This document shows, piece by piece, positions 37,018-50,054 of a stretch of 64,000 nt of DNA. Below the pieces are notes generated by a model. The model was given only the letters and a program-made list of their open reading frames with translations. It was not told where the DNA came from and searched no databases. The stretch's first letter is position 1, and each line of letters starts with the position of its first letter. The stretch covers positions 135,363-199,362 of the forward strand of contig JACDOX010000330.1 of NCBI GenBank assembly GCA_014549065.1. The letters are read 5' to 3'. This DNA is from Cardinalis cardinalis (Eukaryota; Chordata; Aves; Passeriformes; Cardinalidae). Position numbers and translations under genes: made by a program.

Positions 37018-37142
37018 TCATGGAATCACAGGTTGAGTGAGGTTGGAAGGGACCTCCAGAGGCCACCTGGTCCAACCCTGCTCACCACCAGAGCCCAGGA
37101 CCATGTCCAGCTGCCTTCTGAACATCTCCAAGGATGGGAGTT
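37018..37142 (-). mobile_element. CR1 retrotransposon 3' fragment
   Basis: The plus strand reads TCATGGAATCACAGGTTGAG, GAGGTTGGAAGGGACCTCC, CCACCTGGTCCAACCCTGCT and GACCATGTCCAGCTGCCTTC up to ATCTCCAAGGATGGGAG, the reverse complement of a CR1 subfamily 3' end. An A+T-rich block with repeated TATGAATATAT words lies just before it (36,912-36,990). Confidence 0.85.
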
Positions 37143-40100
37143 CTAAAAATAGTAAAACATTTGTATTCACAATAGAAATAGAACTGTGACAAAAGAAAAG
37201 GCATCTTATTCAGTGTTTCTCTTCATCCCATGAACAGAAGTTATGAGGTATAAATATATAAAGAGTCTGTAAGCCAAGAGAGCACCTTGCAAATGGCTCC
37301 TTGTTGTCTTCTAATTTGTCATGAAGAGTCTGATAAAGTACAAGTGAAGTATTTAGGCAGAAGCTGCAGTAAAAATACAAAGCANGATCACATAAAAATA
37401 TTAGAAGAGATGGGGATTCTACTGGCAGAGGAAAATACATCTCATTATGACAAAAAGACCTCTGTGATGATGAAGAAAAAACATATAAAGTTTAAAAAAC
37501 ATATTAAAAAACATATAAATGTGAGCAGAAAAAACCCAGTAGATACTTTGAGAAAGTTATGTTTCCTTACCAGGGCAAAAAAACAATTATGAAAAATAAT
37601 TTTAGTTTAGAAAAAGCTATGGGCTATAAATGATTTTTTGAAGCAAGTGGTTCTGCTAGACAGACTGTATTAGAACTCTATAAAGTTTTTAGCAACTACA
37701 GCTTTTGATTTTGCCTGTTAGCACAAAAACAGAGGCACAAAACCAGAAACAGTTGATTTGTTATAATTTTTTTCCTCATTTAAAAATAGAAAATATTAGT
37801 ACAAAGAAGCCCTGACAATGTGCATTGGATAAAATTGATACAGAAGGAGATGTCAGGGTAGAACTGAGTCTCAACTACCTCCCTCTGTACTCAGTATTGC
37901 AGTTCATGTCAAAGATGCCAGCTGCCATCAGACTGGGCTCCACCATCTCCTCCCCTGACAATTCCTCATGTTTCTGTCTGGGATTTCCAGAAGAATCCAA
38001 AATACCCCTCCCTTAGAGCACTCCTGAAATTCTCAGCCTTTAGCAGCCCCACTGCTCACAGCTCTGCAGTGTTTGCACAGCACAAACAGCAACACAGTGA
38101 TTAAATGTTTTATCCAAATTCATAGAGGAAAGCCATGGTCTAGCTAAACAGAAGTGTTCCAAACTCCAGAACAATTCCTCAATCAAAAATCCATCACTCC
38201 TGTGGAGTGCTCTGAGATCACAAGGTCTTAATCTTCATTGGGGGAACGCAGCATAGTTTACAGGAGGGTCCCAGGTAATGGATGAAAAGGTTATAGAAAG
38301 TGACAGGACCCAGCTAAGCAAGGTTAGGGTGCAACAAGTTGGAAAAAGCCTACATGAATTAGTTTTATTTTGTATTATTTCCAACAAGCTCTATTTTAGT
38401 TCAGTTTTAGGTTAGACTGAATGAGAGTTTCATAAAGAAAGAAAGCCAGAAAGTTTTACCTGTGTTTGTGAAAGCGATGTGAAATTGTTATGTCATTAAA
38501 GAGAAGAAAAAATTCAATGTTCATGTTCAAGACAGCCCAATATTTTTAGAACAGAGCAGAAAACTTTCATCAGCATTCAGAGATTACTGTCCTTTTAAGG
38601 TGCACCAAACTCTACTCAAAACTCCACCACAAGGATTTCATTCCTGATTTAGCTCTCAAGAGTCAGATTACTAAAAACCCCAATCCTACAGAGTTACAGT
38701 TGCTGTTTAGGCATGAACAGAGTCTTTGGCCTACAGCCAGAGTGGAGTTTGCCAGTCTGAGCCCAAGAACAGTCAGGCCAGGCTGGGGGCTCAGCCTTTG
38801 CTCTCTGAGCACGGGCACAGAGCTCCCACTGCTTCCCTGATTCCCACATCCATCAGTTACCTTTGGAGGACCCCACGAGCTCCTCCTCTTCAGTGCCATC
38901 AAGCAGACATCTGGTCCTTTTCTTCAAGTTCTATTTATCTCTGCCTAACAAGCTGCCTTATTATCTCACTTCAAACAGGGGCCCATCTTCACTCCCTCTC
39001 TAATCAGTGCTGATTACCAAGTGTGCACATCCTATCATTTTAGGATATGCAAACTCTCTCCCCAGACTAGACAGGTCAACTGATGCATTTCATTTCTTTG
39101 CTGTGTTTGGCTCAGTGTGTAAGATCTCTCTGTTCAGTCAAATCATGTATTCTACCTCTTCCCTGCCCTCTGAATGCATTGCCTTCTAGGCAGATTTATT
39201 ATATAAATATTNCATGCTAATAATTACATAAATATGTCGCTAATTACTGGCTGCTTGCCAAATAAAGTACGTCCTAATTAGACAGAATTAAATGAAGACC
39301 AACAAAGTGACATATTTTACAACAAGATCACCCATAAAAAATTACAAAATCAGGAGTTGATGGGAAAATAACCTAAGTGGTACAAGCTCCACCCCCCCCA
39401 GAAAAAAAAATGTTTTGTCTGCCTTATTCTCTAAAGGCTGATGTTGGAAGCTGTAGCAAAACAATCATTAAAANATCTCCTGTTTCCTTCAGTGTGTCAC
39501 TGCTGTACTTGCTGTGACAGAGAAATACAACCAGTTCTTAAACAGTCACCTCCTCAAAATGAGTAAGGAGGAGATAAAAGGGTATGTAAAATATTAAATA
39601 TAAACTTATTTGAGCACCCCAGACAGGTTCAGGAAAATGCAGAGACAGAGAATTCCCATAATAATCAATGTTGTGGTCACCCTGCAGGAGCAATGGCTGT
39701 GATTCCAACAGTAACTCCTTCCTTGTGTAAAACACTTGTTGTTGGTTCAAAACACGATACAAATTAGAACATTATCTGAGCCTTTTAAACTCACATTATA
39801 ATGTCAGTTGTGCAATAATTAATCAGATAAGCCTGAAGGCTAAGTGTGAAAAATCAACACCTTCTTTTTAATGGAGTATCCACGTGTAAATAGTCTGATA
39901 TAAAGGAGATTTTTCCTAATCAAAGGAAAAAGTAACAATTAAGAGGTGATGATTCCTGNTTAATTTTTTTTCACTTTTAGCCTGTTTATTCTTCCTCTAG
40001 TAGAACAGTGTTGGTGGTCTTTTAATCTTTACTGCAACTGAAAGTTTAAAATGAGACTCCTATCTAGTTTCTCATTAATTGACAAAAGTGCAATTAGAGC

Positions 40101-40192
40101 AACTACTAAATTAATTCCTCCTCAAGAGTCTGCATTTAGGATATGATAAAACAAAGAGCTATTCTGTAATGAGAGCAACCAAGAAATTTATA

Positions 40193-40258
40193 AAGAGGGA
40201 GGGAGAGAGAGAAGNNNNNNNNNNNNNNNNNNNNNNNNNNNNNNNNNNNNNGAAGGGA
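40193..40258. repeat. Purine-rich tract interrupted by an assembly gap
   Basis: The left side is an AGAGGGAGGGAGAGAGAGAAG-like run and the right side is GAAGGGAAGGG; 37 Ns (40215-40251) lie between them. Both flanks are GA-only, so the gap almost certainly hides more of the same microsatellite. Confidence 0.85.
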
Positions 40259-40769
40259 AGGGCGAATAAGGTACCTAGGGATAAAATCCAAATAGTCAAA
40301 CCAAAACAAAAGGTTACCATGAGATGAGCACAGAAGAACTTCTTAGATGCAACATGACTCTGCTGGGTAATATATTGAGGTGTTGATGGGGCTGAGGTTC
40401 TAGCAGAACCTTTGGCCTCAGGACATCATTCCTCCTCCTCAGAATTAAACCCATTTCCAGGAAATCAAACATAGCCAGTGGAAATGTCCATGAACATTTC
40501 CACCACAGAAATTGCTTTTTGCAGAAAACCTAGAGGAATCAGATGTACCCATCAAGCCAGAAGTGGTACTTGGAAATCTCTGGAGACTTTCAGGAAGTAG
40601 CTGCTTAAAAATCTGGAAATTTATCTCCAAATATGATATATTCACTTAGCTATAAATACTACTATGAAATACTTCTAAAGTCCTAGAATATCATAATCAT
40701 GGGTGCTGTGAGTTTCTAAGGGGTNGTGTTAGGGCACTCAGGGAAGCTTTGATTAATGGCTGGTGGAGC

Positions 40770-40962
40770 AATGGTTCACACAATCCCAGGATGGGTGAGG
40801 CTGGAGGGGCTGCTCTGGTGGCACCTCCCTGCTCCAGCAGGGCCATCCCAGAGCCCAGGGCACAGCAGGGTGTCCGTGTGGCTCTGCAATGTCCCCAGGN
40901 AGGAGACAATGTCCCCAGGGCTCAGGCCCTGCCCGCTGATGAATTCCAAGGAGCTGGTACAG
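40770..40962 (-). mobile_element. CR1 retrotransposon 3' fragment
   Basis: The plus strand shows CAATCCCAGGATGGGTGAGG, CCTCCCTGCTCCAGCAGGGC, CATCCCAGAGCCCAGGGCAC and a CTCTGCAATGTCCCCAGG-like segment, corresponding to the reverse complement of a CR1 3' region. It is more degraded than the other copies. Confidence 0.65.
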
Positions 40963-43900
40963 CAGATCCTACTGCTGTTAGTGTAAAAGTTCTGCACTCA
41001 GTAAGAACACCAGCCTTCTGCCTGCTAAGCAGTCTTGAGACCTTGATTTAATGTCTGTTTTCCCGTTATGTATCTGAAATTAAGTCACACTGAAGATTCA
41101 ATTTGTTCTTCTCTGCTATTTCTTTCATCCATGTTCCATGTTATTACTAAACCAGACAGATTTTCAAGCTAACTTACTGACCAAATTCTTTTGCTCTCCT
41201 GCTTTGTTTTCACAACTTTTTATCCCTTACTCACTCTTCTTTAGATCTATTATGAAATTAATGCAATAAACTGGAAAAGAGAGCAAAGGACGTTACACTA
41301 CTGAGCTTGATGAAACTCCTACAGCAGGAAAATTCACAGCTGTCCAATCCATTCNCTCATCATGAGTAAGCACTGTCGTGCATATGGTGCACAACACTGA
41401 CCTCAGATCTTTTTCACTCAGATTGCATCTGGTTCTCAATTAGTTTGATTTATAAAATGAAACATAATTGACGTCTTGGCAACATTCTGTTGCTAGCAGC
41501 ACAAATAATAAATTAAGAACGAGTGAAGTAAAAGTCTCTTTAGTCATGTATGCATAATGGCAGGCTGCATGTATTTGGGATTAGCTGGGTCTCATCAACC
41601 CCACTGGAAGCTATTTGGGGCTGGGTCATGTTTGCACTAATGCTCTGCGATAACTCTAATTGTGGCTGATTCAAATGACCAAAAAAAGGCAGTCTCTGAA
41701 AGGATGGGATGTTGTAGGAATCAGTCTGATTTTCCAATGTGAATACACAGCTCCTCTGTAGCTGCCTGAAAGTTTGCATTTGGGAGGCTTGGAAAGAAGT
41801 TGTCACCTCAGAGCTAAAGTGAACCAGGAGGGAAAGGATAAACAGCATTTGGAACAGAAGCTCCCAGGAAACACTCTGCCAGGGCAAAACTGTAAAAAGT
41901 ACAGACGTGCTGGGGAGCACAGCAGGGCTGAAGAGGAGCTGGAGATGCCTGCAAGAGGANAATCAGCTTACCAGATGGCCCCCTCCTTGCTGGTTCATCC
42001 ATCAGCTTGGCCTGTCCAGTCCAGTGAAGACTTGATGGATCACCTCTGGCTTAGGGCGAGGAGAGAGGGAATCTGTCTGGAGTCCTGCATCCTGAATACA
42101 GGAGAGGAGTGAATAAGGATTCAGGTGGACAGAACAGACAGGAGGGTCACAGGGTGGAGGAGCTGGCAGCTGAGTTAGCCTCTGAAGAGCTGATCCTAGT
42201 TCTCTGTTTCTGCTGTGTGCACCAAAAAGGAGTCACCTCTTTAGCCTATTGAAGTGGTGAAAAGCACACAACCATTGTAAGAAGCTTAAATCACCCAGAC
42301 AGGGATGAAAAGTGTTTGCAGAAGAGCTGCACTGACTCTTCACCTGGTTTGTGGTTCTAAGCAGAAGGGAGTCTGGAAAGAGCAGTGATCTGCATGCAAG
42401 AAGAAAGCTGGGAAAGACAGCAGAAGCAGGTGTCAGTGAAGGACAAAGGATTGGAGTGGAAAAATGCTGGCTTCCCATCTACATTAATGCAATCACTTCA
42501 GAAAACAGCACCACAGCCATCCCTGCCAGGGAAGTTGTTTCAAATCTCACTCAACTGATAGTCAACATCAAGGAAAAACAGAACTTGAGGCAATAACAGA
42601 ACACAGCTGATAGTGATTATAGTAAAGAAAGAAGGGAAAAGGAAGCAGAAAGTTATNAGCAGAAAGACACTGAGAACATTGGCACCTGCATTCTCAGCTA
42701 GGTGGGACTAACTGCAGTACCAGGGAAAAGTGTAGCCTTGCTAGGAATGGTAGACAGGAGTCAGATCTATCACTGCAACTGCAATGTAAAATCAGACAGT
42801 GAAAATGGAAATTCATCCACTGCCTGGCAAGACAGAACCTCTGAGCACTACTGGAATGTACTGGGGTCCCTTGGGAATGTTATCATTACCTCAGAATTCT
42901 ACCAAGTCCTCTAGAATTTGAGANTAATCTAAAGATGTATAACACTGATTTCCTCCTCACATAGCTCATCACTTGTCACTGAGAAAGGGCTCCTCTCTTT
43001 CAGTTCTTAGGCACAGTCCTACTTCACAGGATGACATTACATCTTAGAATNGTCAGATATGCAAATAAGAAAACTGATTACTTTTCTCACAAAGGATGAT
43101 CTAGCATGTTTTCTGATCCAAAGCAGTTTCAGGCAGGTGAATTGTCTAAGGACCAAGGGTAAAAGAACCTGAGTATAATAAATAAAGAACTGCATGAATT
43201 ATTTCAGGGACTTGCCACTTGCCACCCAGTGCACAGCCACTCACTCCAGCAAAGCTGTTTGCACTGGCTGAACATCACTTTTTGCATATTAATGGAGTGG
43301 AAGCTTATTCAGTGCTGTCCTCTCCATGGTGTCCCTGCCTGCTGCCACAGTGAGGGAGTGTGGCAGCACAGTGTCCCCAGGTCCCCTCCCAGCCCCCCTG
43401 TGATCCTGGCACACTTTCCAGCAGCAGAACAAGGCACGCCAGACACATAATTCTTAAAAGGGGGCTCAGCAGTTTAGGATAACTTGCAGGCCATCAGTAG
43501 ACTTGTTACTTCAGGCCTGTAAATCACATTTTGTTTTTAGCTGAGAAAGGCAAGTATGCATCCAAAATATAATTAAGTATTTTTAGGAAAAAAGAAATAA
43601 TGCCAAATTGTTCTTAATTCNCAGAATTGCAATGTTTCATGAACTTAGTAACCTTAACTCCCACATGATTTGTTTTGGTAATATTTAGACCTTCCTACTC
43701 AGCAAAATAACANTTTTATGCTTTGTTTTAATTTATTAAACTTAAAATTTCTAATAGAAGCAAAAAATGAACTTATTGAACAAAATCTTTCAACCACGCT
43801 ACAAAGGAAATATTTCAATAATTTTGTATTAGCAATTTCATTATTAACTCTATTATTCATAAAAAAATCAATAAACTGAGGCTCTTCTGGCATGCACAGG

Positions 43901-46900
43901 TTATAAAAATGTTGAACTTTGCTATTTAATAACTCCAGTTTAAATGCCATGCTGAGAAAAAGATTGATAGTATGATATTTATAATACATTTTTCACACTA
44001 TGAACACTCCTGGAGAAACATGATGTGTCCTGTGGATGGCAGATCCTGACACACCAGTGCCAGATAATAGGGTACTTTGTGTTTGTTATTTTTTAATACA
44101 CTGCAATGCTTTATTTTTAACTGCTCCTTTCACACTCCTTGCTCCTTGTTATGCAAGTATTCCTTGTGATTTCTGGTGACAAAAACCACATCTATTAAAA
44201 GAGATGTTGATCAATGCTTTTCCTTAGATTATGCNTCATATTCCTTTGCATCTTCTGGATGTTATTCCATACCACTAATACTGACAGATGGTAGAAAAAT
44301 AATAACTTATAAGATGCAAGACTGAGCACATCACTTAATTTGAAGAAAACCACTAACAAGGATGTGATTTGGAATGTTTTGGAGTTTGAAAGTCTAATTA
44401 CTGATATAGAAAAGAAATGAGGATGATAATTAAACCCATTAGAACTACATAAGCATGTGCTTTCCCTCGAGCAGTGCCATTGTGGAACAGCCTCTGGCAC
44501 GTGGCAGCTGGGCCACAAAGCTTCCCAAAATTGCCTGAAACTGCAGCAATGTGTGAGGATGTGCTGCTCACATCCAAGGCACTGTTTGGGTGCTGTGATT
44601 CTGGATGTTCACTGCACATCCACCCAGAAATGATGGGCTTAATGATGTCCTTGCTCTGGCAATTTGTACCTGGGGTCAGGGGGTTAACTTTGAAATTGGG
44701 CAGAGTGAAAGGAGGGCAATGAAACAGAGGAGTCACCTCAGAGCNCTCTGAGGGATACATTTGGAGAGAAAAGTCAATCAAAAACACAGAAGGANCTTCA
44801 GCTGGCAGCTGAGACAATGGCAGAGAGACTTATCCAGAAATGCCAAAAGAAACTGTTTCAGGGAAAGACTTATTTTAACACATGAGAGTTACTCTGGTGG
44901 GAACAAAAGACTCACCCTCCAGGTATGTATTTGACAGATGCTGCTAAAAATACTTTGATGAAAAAAGCTGGGGAAAAATCCAGGTTTTATTGTATTAAAA
45001 ACACAGTGACAGAGAAGTACTTTAACAAAAAAAAAAGCGATAATAATTTGTCTTATTATTTGGGATATCTAAAAGTGCTTGCATGTAATTGTTTTCCTCA
45101 GCTATTGTGAAAGTTTAGAAATANTTGGTTTCTAATGGTAAAGAGGTGAAATATGAAATAATCCATAGTACACAAAGGCATGCAAGTCAGTTATTGAAGT
45201 GATTATACCAGTAAAACCCCTGACACAGTGCCTGCACTTTCAAGACAGCACAAGGAGGACATAAGCAAGATTTAACTTGAAGGAAAGAATGAAAGAAAGA
45301 GACATTTAAACATGACCACTCTTGGAGCTGTTGTATGTATCATAGATGTAACAGACTAAGTGTGGCTTAATATAAATATTAAGCTTGTTAGAGAGAACCA
45401 ACAGAACAGTTCATCACTGAGGCAGATTTATAATTCTTCAATTAAAAAAAAACCCAAAAATATTTTACTATGCACTCACTAGAATAAGGATCAAACTCAG
45501 AGCTCCACTTGCCAGATGGACATTGAATATTTGAGGAGAGAGGAGGCTGATCACTGCTAATCAGCCTATTACCAGCCAAATCAGGCTATTGGATTTCTGC
45601 AGGAATATGAGCTGATGCCAGTAAGGTTCTTAACCCAAAGCTAAGCCCTGCCCATGGGCCAGGCAACCCCATGACTGCTGTGCTACATAAACCCTACAAG
45701 AATTATGGAATATCCCATTTATCCAGGAAAGATTTCTCCTGTCAGAAGAATTACTGGATTCAAAGGCACTGTGGAATGTCCAACTTGAGGTTTATTCCAT
45801 TAGGAAACAGATTCTGGCATCAGAAAAATGGAACAGCAATGGCAACTTCTCATGGTCTCTTTATGGCAAAGACGTGTTTGGTAGTTTTTGACAGTAAAAA
45901 TTGCGCTGGCAGCATATCAAAATGTTTGCATGTGTGAAAATGCTTCTATCACAGAGCTCTGTTCTCACTTGAACAATCTAAGGGAACCTGAAGGATTCAA
46001 TGCTGAAAACAGGTACTGCTGTGAGAGGGTTGTTGGGATGCAGCAGAAGATTTTAGGTAATGCTCTGTGAAGACCATTCGCCTGAAAAAAAAACTGTCAA
46101 CAAATTCTAATTCAATTTCCAGAGGTCTCATTTCCGTTTTCTGATGCCATGACAGTACAAAATCCTCATCAGTTGTCTAGATTCCTGTCAGTTTTTTGTC
46201 ATTTATTGTGAGCCTTCAGTTTTTTTGGAAGGGTTAATTCTAGTCAGTCTACAACACATTGCTAGAGTGTATCAACACTTGTCTAAACATGAGATATTTT
46301 CATCTGAAATCTGAGGTTTTTCTGGTTCGAGGTTTCTCAGACACACCACACAAAACACAGATTTTCATTTTTTTCCTGCTTCTGCTCCTCTGCAGAAAAC
46401 TCAGCACAAAAAAAAGCACGTGAAAAGTGCCCAGAGATTTAGTCAGGAGCTTGTGCAGTCAGGGACTTGTTATGTCACAGAGTCACAGGTTTAGTCACAG
46501 GTCTAACACAGAAAACATGACATGATTTTCATCAGGCATTAACTTCTTATATATATATTTTTTATATAACTATTATTTCTCTTGAGAGGGGATAAAGGTT
46601 TTTGCACCTGGCAATCCAAGTGCTCAGCATGCCTTGATTACAGCTTGAGAGGGCATGATTGCCTGGATTTGGATTATCACTCACTGCCCAGGAATCCAAG
46701 GCACTAAACCTACAAACCCCACCAGTAATGGACATCTGAGCTCAGAAAAAGACAAAAGAAAAGCATCAGGAGACATGGAAAATANAGATGGCTAAGAGAT
46801 AATCTACAGATATTCAGTGAGATGCATGATGGCCTTTAAATTTCCATTTTTTACATTATTTACATCAGGAAGGTACCACATCCTCTACAGCTTTGGGTAT

Positions 46901-46929
46901 CTTGTCTACAGAAGGAATATAGAAATTTA

Positions 46930-47010
46930 TAATATGGAAATTAATATGGAAAAATAATATGGAAAAATTAATATGGGAAAAAATAATATGGGAATTAAAA
47001 TGGAAATTAA
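46930..47010. repeat. Degenerate short tandem repeat, TAATATGGAAA-like
   Basis: Six or so imperfect units of about 13-17 bp built around TAATATGG followed by A-rich spacers. Confidence 0.75.
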
Positions 47011-49936
47011 ACAAACCAAGCAAATGAAGAACATCAGTGCACCATTTAAAGGCATAGATCCTGCTGTGAGCACAGCATAACTTCTATATATGTAATAAAA
47101 TATTCTAAGTGTTTTGGGTCTTTTTTTAATTTTTTTTATNTGGTTCCTGATGAAGATACCTGTTGTGTCACTTAGTTAAACACATTTCTCAACAACATGG
47201 CCAATCATAATATTTGCAGTGCATGTCAGCAGCACAGTTAATTACTGACTNTCAGGGGAAGTTGCCTTAGGGTGATCTGGAAGGTTTGAACAACAGAACC
47301 AGCCTGTGTGCAAGAAGCTAAANTGATTAATGGTTATGCTTATGTTCTACACAGGAAGGCAACATTCCAAATCACAGGCATCTTATGTATTCTTTGGCAG
47401 GAGGGACAGAAAGAGGGCACTGCAGCTTTTTCTCCTGGCAGGTGCCAAACTGCACTGTTGGCACACCAATGTCACCACGCTCAATGTCACTGTTACACGG
47501 TGGCCAAATGCCACACAGTTACCTAAAGCACAAGAGAACCCAAAAGGCAATATCATTTCTTGAGGAGAAGTACTTCTGTTTATCTCAACCCTCNAGAGAA
47601 TTTTGAATTTTGAAGAAAGGCAAAGTACTAAAAAATTATTTAAATAAAGAGATGTGCTAATTCTAGCAAGTAAAAACTGGGTTTCTACAGGAGGCTTCCT
47701 GAGAAAATGCAGTCCCTGTGTGGTATTCACAAGTAGACAGCATTTCTTCAGCAGCCATAAAGTTTCTGCTGCCTTGAAGAATTAGTTTGGGAGGAATTAA
47801 TTAATCTGGGAGGAAACTGAGGCTGAGGGCACAGTCAGGAAGATGTCAAGGATTTTGGCCACCAGTGTGAGGGAATGTTTTTCTGTTCCAAGCTTTACTG
47901 TGTAGAGCATTGATCTGATCTCCAGAAAGGAAAGGAAGGTTTGTTACAGACNTTTCCTTACAGTTCCACACCACACCAGCTTGGTTATGGACAGCCCAGA
48001 CAGTCAGTGATACAAAAAAGAGGAGAAATTTGACTTGTGAATTCAGGGTTTTTTGGGGATATTGCTGTCTTTCAACATGAATAATCACTCATGCTTATCT
48101 GGCAGATATATTGAAGACAAAGTCATGGTCAAGTTCATTGTTTAAGTGGCNTAACTAAAAAAAGACTTACTGAAGATCTATGATGTTTAAAGGATATAAA
48201 ACTCACCTCAGCCAAATGATACCCTGATTTTGGCTCTGACAGGAGTATTTGCTTCCTGTGGGAGATCATGTTCTAACATCAACTGTGCACAGCACCCCTG
48301 ATTGAGCAACCTTGANAGACAAGGATGGCAGGCACAGTTGGAATTTTATTATTGGATTGAATCAGAAAAGTCTCTTCAAGCAGATTTTTCATTTCAAGAG
48401 ATTTCAGGTGGTTGTTTTAAGAGGATTTTCACATTTAACTGANTCAAACACATTAAAAACTGCATAAAACTGAGGGACAACGACATAACAAAATTGGACT
48501 TATTTTTCTAAACCTTGTTCCATAGAAAGTTTCCTCACTCCCACTCAGCTCAGGACTCATTTTGCCATTGTCTGTGAGTAGGAGCAGGAGTGGGTCCTAA
48601 ATAGGTGACAGATTGGAAGGACAATGGTAATTAGCAACGTGAGCTCAGTCTTTAAACATGAAGAGAAATGCTAAGATCTTTTTTACTTTGTCATGCTGTG
48701 CCAAGCAAACCACCTCACATTTAGGATGCTTAATTCAATTTGTGTTACACTGCTGATGATTATGAAATGCATTTTGAAGAGAATTGTTTTATCTTCTCCA
48801 GAAAACACAGAGACTCATTTACTACAAGAAAATAGAGATATAAGTAGAGACACATTTTGTGAATGCTAGAAGAGAAAAACACATCTAAAGAAAAGGAAAA
48901 TATAGGATATATTTAAGCAGATTTAAGAATATAGGTGCAGTGTCATTTAGCAAAACAGTGTCATCATGCTTCTAAGTTGGAACAGATAGAATAAAAAAAN
49001 GCAAAAAATATTTCCTCTTTAATTGACATTTCATGTATTGCTTTTACACCCCTGCACATACAGCATACACATTCATCTTCCTATTAGTAATGGACTAAAC
49101 TTTCTTACAATTTCAAATAAGAAACTGAATTTGACCAGAACTCCTGGCAGGGTGTGCATTATTAAAAAGAGCCAAGATAGAACATCTTTCCTGAATATTC
49201 AACTACAACACATGGAGTACTCTTTACAGCATTCTTGGGATCAGTCCTAGCTCCTTCTCTCACCTGACCTTCAAACTGATCTGTGTGCCAAAGAATAGGA
49301 TCAGTATAAATTTATTGCCCAACAATATTAAATGGGTCTTTTTTTCCATCACATGTGAATGGTCCCTTCTACAGCCCTGCAAAATGACATTTTGCCCTTC
49401 CAGAAGTGCTCCAAAGCACAGGGACTCAAAGTGCCCTTCTGGNCTTTGCTGACCTAAGGGATTTCTCTTTCTAGCAAAAGCTCCTCGCCAAAATACTTTG
49501 GAACCTTTATANACACAACAAACAGGCTGAAAAGGTGCTTTCTTTGGGAGATTTAGTAGATACTTAATTTTATGTTCCCATCCATAAACAGTCAATGTAG
49601 GAATCAACATTCATTTATCAACATAGTTTCAGATTTTCATCTTACACCATATCTCTGGAATTTCAAATTAATAGGAATAATACAGGCAGTAAATCCATCC
49701 TTTCATTTTATTTAAGCCAGTGAGCTGTCTTCTGGATCTAAATTCCACATTCATTTTACTTGCTTCTTATCTACTTTAAAGTTATTGGAGATTTCTTAAG
49801 TGATATAATGTAGTTATTCAGGAAATTATTTACATTTTAATTGCACAAAGGACACACTGGTAAAGTAACTGGAAANCAACAAAAACAATTTGAAAGTAAC
49901 TTGTTGAGATACACATTTTATATTTGTTCTATTTAC

Positions 49937-50054
49937 CTTCATTTTTCTTGATGGTGAAATTTGGGTTGTTGACCATTTCAGGAAGAAGGCTGTACAGGAA
50001 ATAATGCCCATTTTTAGGATCGTCCTTGTCAACAGCACTGACAATCTGAATTAC
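49937..50054 (-). CDS. CDH8: Cadherin-8, EC5 exon (118 nt)
   Basis: The exon encodes the first half of the fifth extracellular cadherin repeat. Seen are VIQIVSAVDKDDPKNGHYF, then LYSLLPEMVNNPNFTIKKNE; DKDDPKNG is the DxD-type calcium-site region of type II cadherins. NFT is a possible N-glycosylation site. It starts at 50054 after GTTGCAG in phase 0, following the CAA codon of the previous exon, and ends at 49937 (GAAG before GTAAAT) with one base of a split Asp codon. 118 nt matches my recollection of the exon at this place in type II cadherin genes. Reading past the donor gives a stop almost at once. The protein part matches what I remember of cadherin-8 closely. No Ns or disruptions are present. 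Confidence 0.95.

Larger units (their letters stand above)
26810..49936 (-). other. CDH8 intron (23,127 nt)
   Basis: A minus-strand GT (49936-49935, GTAAAT) to AG (26811-26810) intron. It holds CR1 fragments (26818-27060, 37018-37142, 40770-40962), one solo LTR (34006-34530), microsatellites, a purine-rich assembly gap and long stretches of A+T-rich sequence with no gene. I found no nested gene, tRNA or other RNA gene in it. The block at about 39,185-39,310 may be conserved non-coding DNA. Confidence 0.85.
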
